Assembly: GCA_019753235.1 (NCBI GenBank)
Contig: JAIELF010000010.1
Coordinates: 1 to 64,000 of the forward strand
Reading direction: 5' to 3'
Source: a bacterium
GTDB taxonomy: Bacteria > Planctomycetota > Planctomycetia > Kolteriales > Kolteriaceae
DNA: 64,000 nt
Under the pieces are notes generated by a model. It did no database searches. It saw nothing but the letters and a program-made list of their open reading frames with translations, and was not told where the DNA came from. A program made the translations under genes and the position numbers. Positions 8,901 through 17,837 of the stretch are shown one piece after another (the first letter of the stretch is position 1; every line of letters starts with the position of its first letter).

Positions 8901-10931
8901 TCGATCCCGCTCGGTTGCTTCGTTGCCGTGACGGGCGTCTCGGGAAGTGGAAAGAGTTCGCTTGTCAATGATGTCCTCTGGGCAGCCCTGGCTCGAAGGC
9001 TTCACCGAGCCCAGACATCGCCGGGCCTGCACGAATCGATTCTCGGGATCGAGCAGATCGACAAAGTCATCAACGTCGATCAGCAGCCGATCGGCAATAC
9101 CCCCGCCAGCAGCCCCGCGACGTACACAGGTATCTTCGATCTCGTGCGAGATCTCTACACACAACTCCCCGAGGCGAAACTCCGAGGCTACACACCCGGT
9201 TGGTTCAGCTTCAATCGGCCCGGCGGTCGATGCGAGGCTTGCGAAGGGTCCGGCGTCAAACGAATCGAAATGCACTTTCTGCCCGATGTCTGGGTCACCT
9301 GCGATATATGTCAGGGAAAACGCTACACGCCTGAAACACTCGCGGTCACCTTCAAAGGAAAATCCATTGCCGACGTCCTCGAACTGACCGCAGCCGAGGC
9401 ATTGGAACTCTTCGCCAACGTTCCCCGCCTTCGTCGTTTGTTAGAAACGCTTCGGGATGTCGGGCTCGATTACATCCCGCTGGGACAGTCGGCACCGACG
9501 CTGTCGGGAGGCGAAGCCCAGCGGCTGAAGCTCGCGGCAGAATTGGCTCGGCCGAACACCGGCAAGACTCTCTATGTTCTTGATGAGCCGACCACCGGTT
9601 TGCACTTTGATGATCTTCGCAAACTTCTTCGCGTGCTGCATCGCTTGGTCGATCTGGGCAACACCGTTGTCACGATCGAACACAACCTCGATGTGATTAA
9701 GACAGCCGACTGGGTCATCGACATGGGCCCCGAAGCCGGCGACGAAGGGGGACGCGTCGTCTTTGCCGGGACACCCGAAGATCTTGTCGCGACCGTGCCA
9801 AAGAAGCGAACCGCAAAATCGATGATCTCGCACACTGCTCGGGCGCTTGCTCCGGTTTTAGAAGTTGGTCCGTACCGCCCGCGCGATGTGGCAGAACCGA
9901 TGGCGACAAGCCTCCCAGAACCAACTGGCCCGATCGATCTTGGTCAAGATGTCAAGATGCCTTGGGAGATTGATGGCCGACGATGGCACACCGAGCAGCG
10001 TGTCAGTCTTAGGGGAAAAGCGACGAAGTGGGAGGGTCGCGCACTGGCGTGGTTGATCGACGAGATCGAGAAGCGTGGCATCTTTGCGCCCGTGACATGG
10101 AATGATCGGCAATGTGTGGAAGTGACGGCAGCACGCAAAGCGAATGGATGGTTCCTCCACGCCATGACCGGCGAAGAGTGGCTTTTAAGACTCAAGTTTC
10201 GACCCGCCCGCGGCGCGTTCAAACAGGAGATGCTTTCGACGCAACTGGGGCTTGGCTCGCTTGACGATCTGAAAGAGGTTCCTCTGTACGGAAAGCAATC
10301 GCGGGTACGAGTTCGAAAGCTTCGAAGCTTGTTTCAGCAAGTCGAGATCAGCGTTCATCGATTGGAAGAGATTCAAACCGAGGGATTTCTCGAATTTCTG
10401 GAGAAGGCGATCGAGTCTTTCACGAAGCTCGTCGATCGGCGAATCGACGAGCCTTCGTCCGCCGAGCCTTGGACGGCGGATGGCGAGACTTGGCATCGCG
10501 CGAAGACCGGCTTCAAGCCGGGACGTTCGCGCCGCTGGCCGGGCGAACTGCTCGATCGCGTACTTGATGCCCTTGCCGAGGCCAGTCCGCACGGGAACTT
10601 CGATTGGAAGAGTCGCGATTCGGTCAAGCGTCGCCTCCCTGGGGTTGGGTTGGCTTGGGCTCGGTTGATGACGAAAGAGCATCTCGCGCTTCGGCTTGTT
10701 TTGGTGGGGCCGAAGGGGGCATTCAACCTAGCGGCGATCGATCATCTCGCTTCCAGTCAGAAACTTCGAACCAACAATGCTCGCTTCGATGTTGTCGAGT
10801 TTCTCTTTGCCGACGACGATTCTTTCTCGTCGGCGCTCGTGGCGGATTTTCTCGCTCGTCATTGGGCAGAGTTCGAACCTTGGGCGACGAAGGAGAATGC
10901 CGACGCCCCCCTCGCGGAAATCAGTGCCTGA
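5904..10931 (+). CDS. Giant UvrA-like ABC ATPase (C-N-C modules) with a duplicated C-terminal module
   Basis: UvrA dimers recognise damaged DNA and load UvrB in nucleotide excision repair. Usual UvrA is about 940 residues (N half then C half); this protein has 1675. Residues 25-345 are an extra C half: Walker A 51-58, zinc cysteines 150/153/173/176, signature LSGGEAQR at 240, Walker B LYILDEPTTGLH. Residues 375-975 are an N half: GPSGSGKTS at about 403, a UvrB-binding-like insert, zinc cysteines 630/633/654/657, signature at about 859, LDEPTIGLHPRDN. Residues 985-1320 are a second C half: Walker A about 1011, cysteines 1110/1113/1133/1136. All Walker and Zn residues are intact. Residues 1353-1515 and 1522-1660 look like two copies of an unknown module starting PW-x2-DG-x2-W(H). 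The start is fixed by an in-frame stop at 5892. It may be an accessory UvrA rather than the main enzyme. Confidence 0.93.
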   Translation: MPRPYKPRGAISPLAPDPVSNPWLGVLGARHNNLKGIDVYFPLGRFVAVTGVSGSGKSSLVNDILREALSRDLNGAQSIPGEHDRIVGIEHLDKVIDIDQSPIGRTPRSNPATYVKVFDLIRDLYTKLPEAKTRGYKPGRFSFNVAGGRCENCEGNGSIRLDMDFLADVWMTCPVCDGRRFNRETLQIRFKDKSIHEVLEMDLAEAVEHFANIPAIHGILQTLCDVGMDYIKLGQPSPTLSGGEAQRIKLAKELARRETGRTLYILDEPTTGLHFDDIAKLLRVLHGLVDRGNSVVVIEHNLDVIKTADWVIDLGPEGGVGGGTLVAVGTPEEIAKTSASHTGRALQAFLAPTKAKTTSKVGKKGLVPKTSKLPTHLRVEGAREHNLRDVTLEIPLRQTTIFCGPSGSGKTSLAIDTLYAEGQRRYIESLSSYARQFLGQTQKPRVERVTGLSPAICIEQKSASKSPRSTVGTVTEVYDYFRILLARLGKPHCPACQLPIGTQTSDEIIDKLMSLPEGTKVYVLAPISRDDTSSYEALWQELARTGFVRMRVDDVSYEIASPPKIDRKRKHRVEVVVDRLVIRSNQRGRVAEAVESALDLGRGIMHAAQVDESKDEKHWKVDRFSQHFACDRCGRSFEELTPNHFSFNSSIGWCPACEGLGTQAGADGGAVMERAGLSIREGAIAYFPSLYDPTNPLVAGLEAVAKHAGFSLDVPFEDLSAADRRVLFHGTGDDWIILDDGLGTEVQFKGIFPAISEATRVSWVYRHRLSDMLGEVGCSTCHGSRLKEYPSATQLAGQTIVQWCQLPLAECLSSVKGMKLDRSERQIAGELLREITQRLQFLVDVGLDYLTLGRATPTLSGGEAQRIRLASQLGSGLTGVLYILDEPTIGLHPRDNGRLLGALLKLRDLGNTVIIVEHDREVIDAADHVVDFGPGAGRLGGQVTAEGTPAQLKRRPSSLTGRYLAGIEAIVVPNNRRPVGENQLQVVGAAHNNLKGIDVSIPLGCFVAVTGVSGSGKSSLVNDVLWAALARRLHRAQTSPGLHESILGIEQIDKVINVDQQPIGNTPASSPATYTGIFDLVRDLYTQLPEAKLRGYTPGWFSFNRPGGRCEACEGSGVKRIEMHFLPDVWVTCDICQGKRYTPETLAVTFKGKSIADVLELTAAEALELFANVPRLRRLLETLRDVGLDYIPLGQSAPTLSGGEAQRLKLAAELARPNTGKTLYVLDEPTTGLHFDDLRKLLRVLHRLVDLGNTVVTIEHNLDVIKTADWVIDMGPEAGDEGGRVVFAGTPEDLVATVPKKRTAKSMISHTARALAPVLEVGPYRPRDVAEPMATSLPEPTGPIDLGQDVKMPWEIDGRRWHTEQRVSLRGKATKWEGRALAWLIDEIEKRGIFAPVTWNDRQCVEVTAARKANGWFLHAMTGEEWLLRLKFRPARGAFKQEMLSTQLGLGSLDDLKEVPLYGKQSRVRVRKLRSLFQQVEISVHRLEEIQTEGFLEFLEKAIESFTKLVDRRIDEPSSAEPWTADGETWHRAKTGFKPGRSRRWPGELLDRVLDALAEASPHGNFDWKSRDSVKRRLPGVGLAWARLMTKEHLALRLVLVGPKGAFNLAAIDHLASSQKLRTNNARFDVVEFLFADDDSFSSALVADFLARHWAEFEPWATKENADAPLAEISA

Positions 10932-10941
10932 TCGTGACGTA

Positions 10942-12447
10942 TCACGGCGCTTTCGGTTTCGCCTTAAGCTGATAGAGATGAAGAAACGGGAACAGCGGCG
11001 CATCAACCTTTGATCCCGTTTCATGAACGACATCAAAATGCTCGCGGAGCCAACCGTCGATGGCGGCAAGCTCGGGCATGGTCTCGCCCAATGACAAATA
11101 AAGAACAAACCAGAAACCCTCTTCCGTCGTCTCCCACTCTTTGATCAGGCCCTCTTTCTGCCATCTCTCGGCCGCAGGAGAAAAATGAAGCCGAACAGGG
11201 TCGATTGTCTTGATGGTCAACTTCGGTGCGTAATACCGAAGCGAAAGACCCGCGACATCTTCGTAACAGTAGGTCGGAAGGCTCTTGTTTTGTTCATCGA
11301 TAAACCGCGAGATTGGCCGCCAATCTTCTTTGTGCCCGCCGAGGTACAAGATGGTCAACGACGCGATCATCATACCCGCGATCGCCGTGGAAATGACTCT
11401 CGCTGCCCGCGGCCAAAGAGACCAACCGGCAACGATGCCCGAAGCGATCAGCAGCATCAAACAGGGGAATATCGGCGAAAGGTAGCGAGATTGCAGCATC
11501 GGGCTCTTCGCGACGCTGATGAAAACGGCAATCGCAATCAATCCAAAAGGCAACGCCAGCGATACCGCCGAGAGCGTTCGGCCTTTCCAACTCCAATAGA
11601 GCGAGGGGAGATAGATCAGTCCTAAGCAGAGGGCAGTCATTCCCGCGACCGCGAGCATGCCGTCTTCCTTCCAGACCAGCGTGGTGCCGGCAACGCTGTA
11701 AAGTGGAAGGACAAATAGATGTTGAAGCCAGGTCGCTCCGGCACGCGTGGTTCCCATCGCGATCTGCTGTTTGAACATCGGCAACCAAGGAAGAAATGCC
11801 GACACGATCACGCCATACGAAATGAACAAACAAACGATCGGCCCGATCCCTTGGCCTAAGAGTCGCGCGAAGAGATAGAGTCCGAAGACCGCCAGCAGAA
11901 GAAAGCTGTAGTAGTGAAGATACGATAGCGTCGCAGCACAGATGGTGAACGCGATCCAGAGCAGCGTTCTCTCAAGCGCGCTGCGAAATCGCTGATGAAT
12001 GATTCCCTCGGCAGCCGCGGCGGCGAGGGTGACCATCAGCGTGAAGAGGGAGTAAACCCGCACCTCGCGCGATAGGTAAACCAAGGGAGGAGAGACCGCC
12101 ACCAAGAGCGACGCCAACAGTGCAACACCGGCCGATTGCCCCGCTGCTCGCGCGAGAAGCCAAATCGCCACAATCCCCAGCGTACCGAAAAAGCCGGAAA
12201 ACGCTCGCCCCGATTCCACCGTTGATCCGAATGTCTTCAACCAACCATGAAGCAAGATGTAGTAGCCGGGTGGATTGCCTGGATCGAGAGGCTCGCCCCG
12301 AACAATCTCGCTGGGTGTGTGAGCGGCCATGTCGAGACTGAAGGCTTCGTCAAGCCAAATACTCTCGCGACCCAAGTCTCCCACGCGCAGCGCGAAACCG
12401 ACCAGCGTGATGATCATCAGCACAAGTAACTCTCGAGCGAAACTCAC
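10942..12447 (-). CDS. GT39/ArnT-like integral membrane glycosyltransferase
   Basis: This 501-residue protein has many hydrophobic membrane segments from residue 6 to about 380, followed by a soluble C-terminal domain. Near the N-terminus, ESIWLDEAFSLDMAA holds the acidic D-E pair in the first extracytoplasmic loop that is catalytic in PMT/ArnT-type (GT39, GT83) enzymes, and GNPPGYYILLHGW matches the second loop. The family moves a sugar from a polyprenyl-phosphate donor to protein, lipid or glycan on the outer face of the membrane. Its stop is 10 bases from the convergent UvrA-like stop. It lies downstream of a hypothetical and a double glycosyltransferase on the same strand, so it probably belongs to the glycan locus. 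The acceptor is unknown. Confidence 0.85.
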   Translation of the reverse strand: MSFARELLVLMIITLVGFALRVGDLGRESIWLDEAFSLDMAAHTPSEIVRGEPLDPGNPPGYYILLHGWLKTFGSTVESGRAFSGFFGTLGIVAIWLLARAAGQSAGVALLASLLVAVSPPLVYLSREVRVYSLFTLMVTLAAAAAEGIIHQRFRSALERTLLWIAFTICAATLSYLHYYSFLLLAVFGLYLFARLLGQGIGPIVCLFISYGVIVSAFLPWLPMFKQQIAMGTTRAGATWLQHLFVLPLYSVAGTTLVWKEDGMLAVAGMTALCLGLIYLPSLYWSWKGRTLSAVSLALPFGLIAIAVFISVAKSPMLQSRYLSPIFPCLMLLIASGIVAGWSLWPRAARVISTAIAGMMIASLTILYLGGHKEDWRPISRFIDEQNKSLPTYCYEDVAGLSLRYYAPKLTIKTIDPVRLHFSPAAERWQKEGLIKEWETTEEGFWFVLYLSLGETMPELAAIDGWLREHFDVVHETGSKVDAPLFPFLHLYQLKAKPKAP

Positions 12448-12486
12448 GGAAAGAGACTCCGTCCTTCTGAAGGTAGAGAAAGGTGA

Positions 12487-13737
12487 TCAAGTCCCTGGTG
12501 ATGCTGTTGTCTTGGCCCGGCTCGTCAACAATGCCGCCAAGTACGCGGGCAGATTCTCGCGATCGCGAGCCCATTCCGCGAGCGTCTCATAGTCACCCGC
12601 CTCTTCACAAATCGAATCGATCAGCCCACTCAGGTTTCCCATGGTCGCTGCTTCCCGTGTCCGCACAAACGCGATCGCATCGTCATGGTTGCGTAGCTTC
12701 TGTAGCAGTCGCAAGTAAACCTCTGTTGGAAAAGTGCCGACCTCTGTGGGGGTCAGTTGCTCGGCTTTCTCTCGAAAGAAAGAGAGCCCCGCCTCGGCGG
12801 AGTTCCCGAGCAACGTTTCAAAGTATCGCTTGCTATCGGTGTAAACGTCGGCGAACGGTTCTGGATCGGCATAACGATACTTCGGCGAAAGCTTCTCGCC
12901 GTACGAGCAGAGTTCGATCCCCAAAGCATAGACGACAGGCGAATCAATCAGCCGAGCCATCCGAATTGCTGCCTGCAAGTGAGAGGTGTCAACGTGGTAA
13001 TTGTCCTCTGCAAAGAGCCAGTCCCGCTGGGCAATCCAATCGGTGAGTCTGCCCGCCGAGGGAGGCTGACCTTCTTGTCGTTCAATCTCTAGCGATAAAC
13101 GCTCGCGAAGATCAGCATGGAGTTGTCCGACAATATGCTCGACGGCGGCGGTCCTTGCCAACATCGATGTCGATTGGCTGAAAAGCGACTCACAAGCGGT
13201 GATTGCCTGGCATACGCCATAATGACGCAGCACCAGTTCCACGCCACGAGCGGGATGCGCCCCGCGATACAGAGCAACATCGATCCAGGCAGGGACATCT
13301 TCTTCCGCTGGCGAGGTGGAGTCGAGCGTTTGCTTGATGGGTTCGAGTTCGCCGATCATCTGAAGATATCCGTAGGCACCAGGAACGTCCCCCTCTTGCA
13401 GAAAGAGATGTCCCACCTCTCGACACGCTCGCGTGAGAAGTTCCTCGATGGCGATTCGACGGTCGTCATCCAAGTCGACCAACTCTGCTTGGCCAGCCAA
13501 TGGTAGTTGCAAGGTGTGTTTGGCCCGAAGGGTAAGCGCTTCAAATAGGCGATGATTCTGCTTCGTTTGTCGAAGATGATCGATCAGAGCATCGATCGCC
13601 ACCGAAGGACCAGCCACATCGAGCGATCTCTTCAATTCGTCGTAGATTGGATCCACTTCCGTACGCGCTCCTGGGCCAACGTTCTGCGAAGAAGGGCCTC
13701 TCCTCTTCACTCTTTCGATAGGAACTCGCCGGTCCAC
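12487..13737 (-). CDS. Hypothetical helical protein of the glycan locus
   Basis: I do not recognise this 416-residue protein. It has no signal peptide or membrane segment and is almost all predicted helix, with TPR-like spacing in places (ELLTRACREVGHLFLQEGD, then GAYGYLQMIGELEP). The second half is more specific, with NYHVDTSHLQAAIRMARLID, ELCSYGEKL and a C-terminal helical tail (YETLAEWARDRENLPAYLAA). It sits 32 bases downstream of the double glycosyltransferase and 39 bases upstream of the GT39-like gene on the same strand, so all three are probably co-transcribed. A scaffold or regulatory role in glycosylation is inferred from context only. The first 30 residues are basic and may be untranslated if a later start is used. 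Confidence 0.75.
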   Translation of the reverse strand: MDRRVPIERVKRRGPSSQNVGPGARTEVDPIYDELKRSLDVAGPSVAIDALIDHLRQTKQNHRLFEALTLRAKHTLQLPLAGQAELVDLDDDRRIAIEELLTRACREVGHLFLQEGDVPGAYGYLQMIGELEPIKQTLDSTSPAEEDVPAWIDVALYRGAHPARGVELVLRHYGVCQAITACESLFSQSTSMLARTAAVEHIVGQLHADLRERLSLEIERQEGQPPSAGRLTDWIAQRDWLFAEDNYHVDTSHLQAAIRMARLIDSPVVYALGIELCSYGEKLSPKYRYADPEPFADVYTDSKRYFETLLGNSAEAGLSFFREKAEQLTPTEVGTFPTEVYLRLLQKLRNHDDAIAFVRTREAATMGNLSGLIDSICEEAGDYETLAEWARDRENLPAYLAALLTSRAKTTASPGT

Positions 13738-13769
13738 TTGTCCTGATCGTTATCGCTGAAAAAAGCAAC

Positions 13770-16700
13770 TCAGTGAGTCCCGACCATCTCAACCGGGGCA
13801 GGGAAGGAGTAATCATGAATGAGCGATCCCGGCGCCGTTTGCAGCGATCGATCCTCTAATTGAATGAAGTCGGCTTCGACCTGCCCCTTCCAGCGATTCC
13901 AGAAGAGCCTCTGATTCTCGCCGTGCGATTTCCACCGGGCCCAGCCGCTCGCCTGCCCGACATGAATTCCCACCGCTCCCGGTTCGTACGTCAACCAATG
14001 ATCGGCTAGTCCGACGCGAAGAGATAGATCAATGTCTTCCATCCCATTGACGAATCCTTCATCGAATCCGCCGACACTGGCCCATGTCTCTCGTCGTGCC
14101 AGCAGCATCGATGCCGTTACCGCTTGCAGACGGAGGCGTTGATTCATGGAAGGGTCCGCAGGGTTCCACGTTCGACGAAGTGAATGGACCTCCATCGGTG
14201 CGCCTGGCCGGCTTCGCTGAATGAATCCGTAGCCCGCGTGATCGACCAGCCCGTGCGGATAGAGCAGTTTACCCTGCACGAGAGCAACCTTCGGATCATC
14301 ATCAAGGTGTTCAGTCATGGCCGTGATGCTGTGCGGGCGTAACTCAATATCGTTATCAACGAACAGCACGTACGGAGACTGCGCCTCGGCAGCCCCGCGA
14401 TTGGCGGCGGCGGCAAACCCGCGATTGGAATCCATTCGGATCGGTCGAATCAATTCCCAACGTTTGGCCCGCGCTTCGAGATACTCCCAAGTGCCGTCGC
14501 TGGATCCATCATCGACCACGATGATCTCCGCCAGTCGGCGATCCCCCAGAAAGCGAATCGATTCAAGACAACGGTGTGTCAGTGGAAGATTGTTGAAGGC
14601 GGTGACAATCACGCTGACAGCGGCCCTCTCACCGGGTGTAAACCACGGGCCCGAGCCGACCAAGCGAGGATGACGGGGCTCAATCTGCGCAGCCGACCGC
14701 GTGAAGGACTCGACCAAGTCGGGACGAGATGCCTTCTCGCATAGATGAGCCAGAAGAAGCAGTCCGTCGGCATGATGTTCGTTATGCTGCAGAAGCTGCT
14801 GGACCAGGGTGTGTGCCTGGGCGAGGTTCCCCAGGCCGACGAATATCTGCGACAAAAGAAGAAGCGATCGAGCTTCAAAAGGATCGATAAGGAGAACCTG
14901 CTGAAGTGCCTCGATGGCTTTGGCCCGCTGATCGAGATCGATGTAACACTCGCCAAGAAATCGCCAGCCAACCGTCAGTCCGGGAGAAGTAGACAACACC
15001 TTTTGGCATCGGGTGATCGCCTGATCGAGATCCCCCCGTGCCCAGGCCAGCAAGGGGGAGGTCAGCTCTCGAGCGTGATCTTGTCCGTAGTTTACCTGAC
15101 CGAATCCCATCAAATGTCGGCGAATGACAGCGTTCATCGCGGGGCTTGGTTCGTCCGGACCGGCGGCAAACGCCAGCTGCGTTAAGCCTCGTTCCGGCGA
15201 TCCCACCAGGAACTCCTGCTCCGCCTTACTCAAGGCGTACTGTTGATACATTTGCTGAAATGGGAATGCTCGGCCATCGTCGTCTGTGGGCTTCGATGGC
15301 GTCGGGCGACGAGCGAGAAGATCATCAATGAACTTGCCAATCGCGAGACTTACCTTCTCGTAGGAGAATCGATCTCGTGCGAAGTGTGCCAACGAGTCGC
15401 CTAGCTTCTGACGCTCGATTGGCTGCTTGAGAAAGGCATCAACAACGGCTTCAAGCTCCGTCTGATGCGAAACAACGGGATACCCCCCCGGCAACCCGAG
15501 AAACGGGGTGTTCTGTTCAAAGCCCGGCGAGCTCACCACGATCATCGGGCATCCCAGCGCCATGGCTTCTTGGCGAACGTTTCCTCCCATAAGCGGAAAC
15601 GTCTCGATGAGGAAGTCGCAACCATCGTAGTAGCGCGTTAAGTCTGGCCGCTTGCCGAAGACGTGGAATCGATCGGATAGACCCGCCGCTTCCACACGAC
15701 GAGCGAACAACTCCTCCCCCTGGCCGAGAATCAACAGATGATGATGGTTCGGCTGCGCTCGTAGAAGACTGACCATCGCGCTGAAGTAATCCCACCGCGA
15801 GCCAAGAACCTTGTAAAGGCTCGCCACCGTCAACGAAAGAGTTTTGCCCTCGGCCAAGCCAAGCTCTTGGCGAACAAGCAAGCGATGATCGTTCCGATCT
15901 CGTTTTTGGTCGGCGGCGGCACACGTCAGAGGAATGATCGACGTTGCCTGAATCCCGCGATATCGCCGAGTGTAGATTTCACCCACCTGGCGGAACTCGA
16001 CGACACGGTCGGCAATACCGGCTCCCAGCCAAAAGGCATGGTCCGCATGGTTGATGACGACTACTTCAAATCGATGAGGCTGTAATCGGCGAATGGCTCC
16101 GAGAGCAGCCACGACGATCGTGTCATGGGGATGAACGAACAACGTCACCACTTTGGGCCCGACGATGTTGATGAATCGATAGAGTTGCACCACCCGCTGG
16201 GTGAAAGATAGTAGTGAATTGCTGAAGTAGCACTTGTCGGCCAAGGCGACCAATTCAGCCCAACGTTCGAGTTCGACGGTCGTCAGAATCTCGGTGCTAA
16301 AGAGAGCCTGACGCTGTTTGCGATGCGCCAGTGTCCGCATCCAGTTGCGGAGCATTTCTGTGTGTCCGCCGACAAAGCCGGTATGCGAGACAAGATGAAG
16401 CACGTCGCACGTGAACGAATTCGTCGTAGGTAAACTCCTCACCTCGGGTGCCAGAGCGATGATCTTTTCACCGATCGAGGCGAGCTCTTTATCGAGACCA
16501 GGGTCGCTGAAGAACCCCCCTAAAAAGCTGTAAGCCTGACTCCCGGCTTCGGAGGCCGATCGAAGTGCGTTCTCGAAGTCCCCCTGTTGGGCAAGAGCAG
16601 TGGTTTGGCTTCGGCGGGCTTCGTACTCGGCCAAACGGGGCCCGGCATAAGCCAAGCGATCTCGAGTCTCTTGATCCAGAGGAAGCATCGCTTTTGCTCT

Positions 16701-16811
16701 TTCCAATAACCGCGGAGCGGTTTCAGGGAAGGGTCGAAGAGTCCATTGAATCCTCGACCTGCCATGACCTATCTGCGTGCGTGCTGACGCGTGCGTGTTG
16801 ATCGTTATCAA
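13770..16811 (-). CDS. Fused GT4-like / TPR / GT2 glycosyltransferase
   Basis: This 1013-residue protein appears to carry two sugar-transfer domains. Residues about 135-500 form a GT-B-like region: VLHLVSHTGFVGGHTEML, a middle LILGQGEELFA near residue 360, and a nucleotide-sugar site region with PLMGGNVRQEAMALGCP. Residues about 590-720 are TPR-like helices (GDLDQAITRCQKVLSTSPGL, AIEALQQVLLIDP). Residues about 735-960 are a GT2 domain: SVIVTAFNN, EIIVVDDGSSDGTWE, the DND metal-binding motif near 819, and GGFDEGFVNGMEDIDLSLR. It is probably a cytoplasmic enzyme adding two sugars in sequence. The listed start is a TTG; ATG 16688 (MLPLDQ...) is a good alternative. It is divergent from the methyltransferase, with 236 bases between them for promoters. 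Confidence 0.88.
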   Translation of the reverse strand: MITINTHASARTQIGHGRSRIQWTLRPFPETAPRLLERAKAMLPLDQETRDRLAYAGPRLAEYEARRSQTTALAQQGDFENALRSASEAGSQAYSFLGGFFSDPGLDKELASIGEKIIALAPEVRSLPTTNSFTCDVLHLVSHTGFVGGHTEMLRNWMRTLAHRKQRQALFSTEILTTVELERWAELVALADKCYFSNSLLSFTQRVVQLYRFINIVGPKVVTLFVHPHDTIVVAALGAIRRLQPHRFEVVVINHADHAFWLGAGIADRVVEFRQVGEIYTRRYRGIQATSIIPLTCAAADQKRDRNDHRLLVRQELGLAEGKTLSLTVASLYKVLGSRWDYFSAMVSLLRAQPNHHHLLILGQGEELFARRVEAAGLSDRFHVFGKRPDLTRYYDGCDFLIETFPLMGGNVRQEAMALGCPMIVVSSPGFEQNTPFLGLPGGYPVVSHQTELEAVVDAFLKQPIERQKLGDSLAHFARDRFSYEKVSLAIGKFIDDLLARRPTPSKPTDDDGRAFPFQQMYQQYALSKAEQEFLVGSPERGLTQLAFAAGPDEPSPAMNAVIRRHLMGFGQVNYGQDHARELTSPLLAWARGDLDQAITRCQKVLSTSPGLTVGWRFLGECYIDLDQRAKAIEALQQVLLIDPFEARSLLLLSQIFVGLGNLAQAHTLVQQLLQHNEHHADGLLLLAHLCEKASRPDLVESFTRSAAQIEPRHPRLVGSGPWFTPGERAAVSVIVTAFNNLPLTHRCLESIRFLGDRRLAEIIVVDDGSSDGTWEYLEARAKRWELIRPIRMDSNRGFAAAANRGAAEAQSPYVLFVDNDIELRPHSITAMTEHLDDDPKVALVQGKLLYPHGLVDHAGYGFIQRSRPGAPMEVHSLRRTWNPADPSMNQRLRLQAVTASMLLARRETWASVGGFDEGFVNGMEDIDLSLRVGLADHWLTYEPGAVGIHVGQASGWARWKSHGENQRLFWNRWKGQVEADFIQLEDRSLQTAPGSLIHDYSFPAPVEMVGTH

Positions 16812-17047
16812 TCAGCGAAACTTTACCGCCTTCATTCTCTCATTGATCGGTTGTGCATCCGTAAGAGGCCCGATTGTCGCGTGGTTTCACTGGCAAGATC
16901 CTCACTTTCGCTGCGACCGGTATCCGCAAGCTGGATTGCCTATTCTTTCGAGACGACATCCCTCTGACAAAGATCTCTATGTGATAGGGTTTCGCGTTTG
17001 GACCTGTTTGGACCATGTTGGCTCATCAGTGAACAAGCTTTGGAAGG

Positions 17048-17806
17048 ATGCAGGCGGTGTCGGCGATCTCGGTCAGTCGATTCCAGAACCTTTCCTACGA
17101 CGAGTTTCGTCGTCGTGCGGTCGATCCTACGCTGAGTCCGGCCGAGAAGATTGGCTTTCCCGATGCGTACCGGGCTGGCCGATCGGAAAGCATCTTGGCG
17201 GACATCGAACAAAAGCTTCCTGCGCTCGGGAGTATACATCGGCGAATTCTCGACATCGGCCCCGGGTGTGGCGAGTTGGCCCGCTCGTTGATGGAACGAT
17301 GTCAAGATCGACAACATGAGCTCGTGCTTATTGATTCGGCCGAGATGCTGGATCAGATTCCCGATCAGACGAACATCATCAAGCGAGCCGGTCGGTTCCC
17401 TGAAGCGATCGAGGGGCTGGATGGGGCTCCGTACCATGCGATCCTTTGTTACAGCGTGATTCAATACGTCTTCACCGAGGGCAACCTCTTCGCTTTCGTC
17501 GACCGATGCCTTTCTCTCCTCGCGGACGGAGGTCGTCTTTTGATTGGCGACGTGCCGAACGCATCGATGCGAAAGCGGTTTCTCTCGTCGCCAAACGGCA
17601 TTCGGCATCATCAACATTTCATGCAGACAGAAGCTCCACCGGTCGTTGAACACCTGGCGATCGAACCGGGACAGATCGATGACGGCGTTCTGATCGGCCT
17701 ATTGCAACGGTGTCGCGGTTTCGGCTTTCACGCGTGGCTTTTGCCGCAAGACGCGAGTCTGCCGATGGCCAATCGACGCGAAGATCTGCTCATCGAGAAG
17801 CCTTGA
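17048..17806 (+). CDS. Class I SAM-dependent methyltransferase
   Basis: This 252-residue protein carries SAM-binding motif I as RILDIGPGCGELARSL (residues about 66-81), an acidic end of strand 2 (ELVLIDSAEML), and motif post-II/III strands (AILCYSVIQYVF, GGRLLIGDVPN). The substrate is not evident. As first gene of a plus-strand run with a NeuD-like acetyltransferase, a GH43-like protein, a FemAB-like protein and an FdtA-like ketoisomerase, it probably modifies a sugar or polyketide-like intermediate of a surface glycan. The GAAGG just before ATG 17048 is too close for an ideal ribosome site, so the start is not certain. It is 31 bases from the next gene. Confidence 0.85.
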   Translation: MQAVSAISVSRFQNLSYDEFRRRAVDPTLSPAEKIGFPDAYRAGRSESILADIEQKLPALGSIHRRILDIGPGCGELARSLMERCQDRQHELVLIDSAEMLDQIPDQTNIIKRAGRFPEAIEGLDGAPYHAILCYSVIQYVFTEGNLFAFVDRCLSLLADGGRLLIGDVPNASMRKRFLSSPNGIRHHQHFMQTEAPPVVEHLAIEPGQIDDGVLIGLLQRCRGFGFHAWLLPQDASLPMANRREDLLIEKP

Positions 17807-17837
17807 TCGCGGGAAGAATAGAGAAGGGGGTCGGGTC

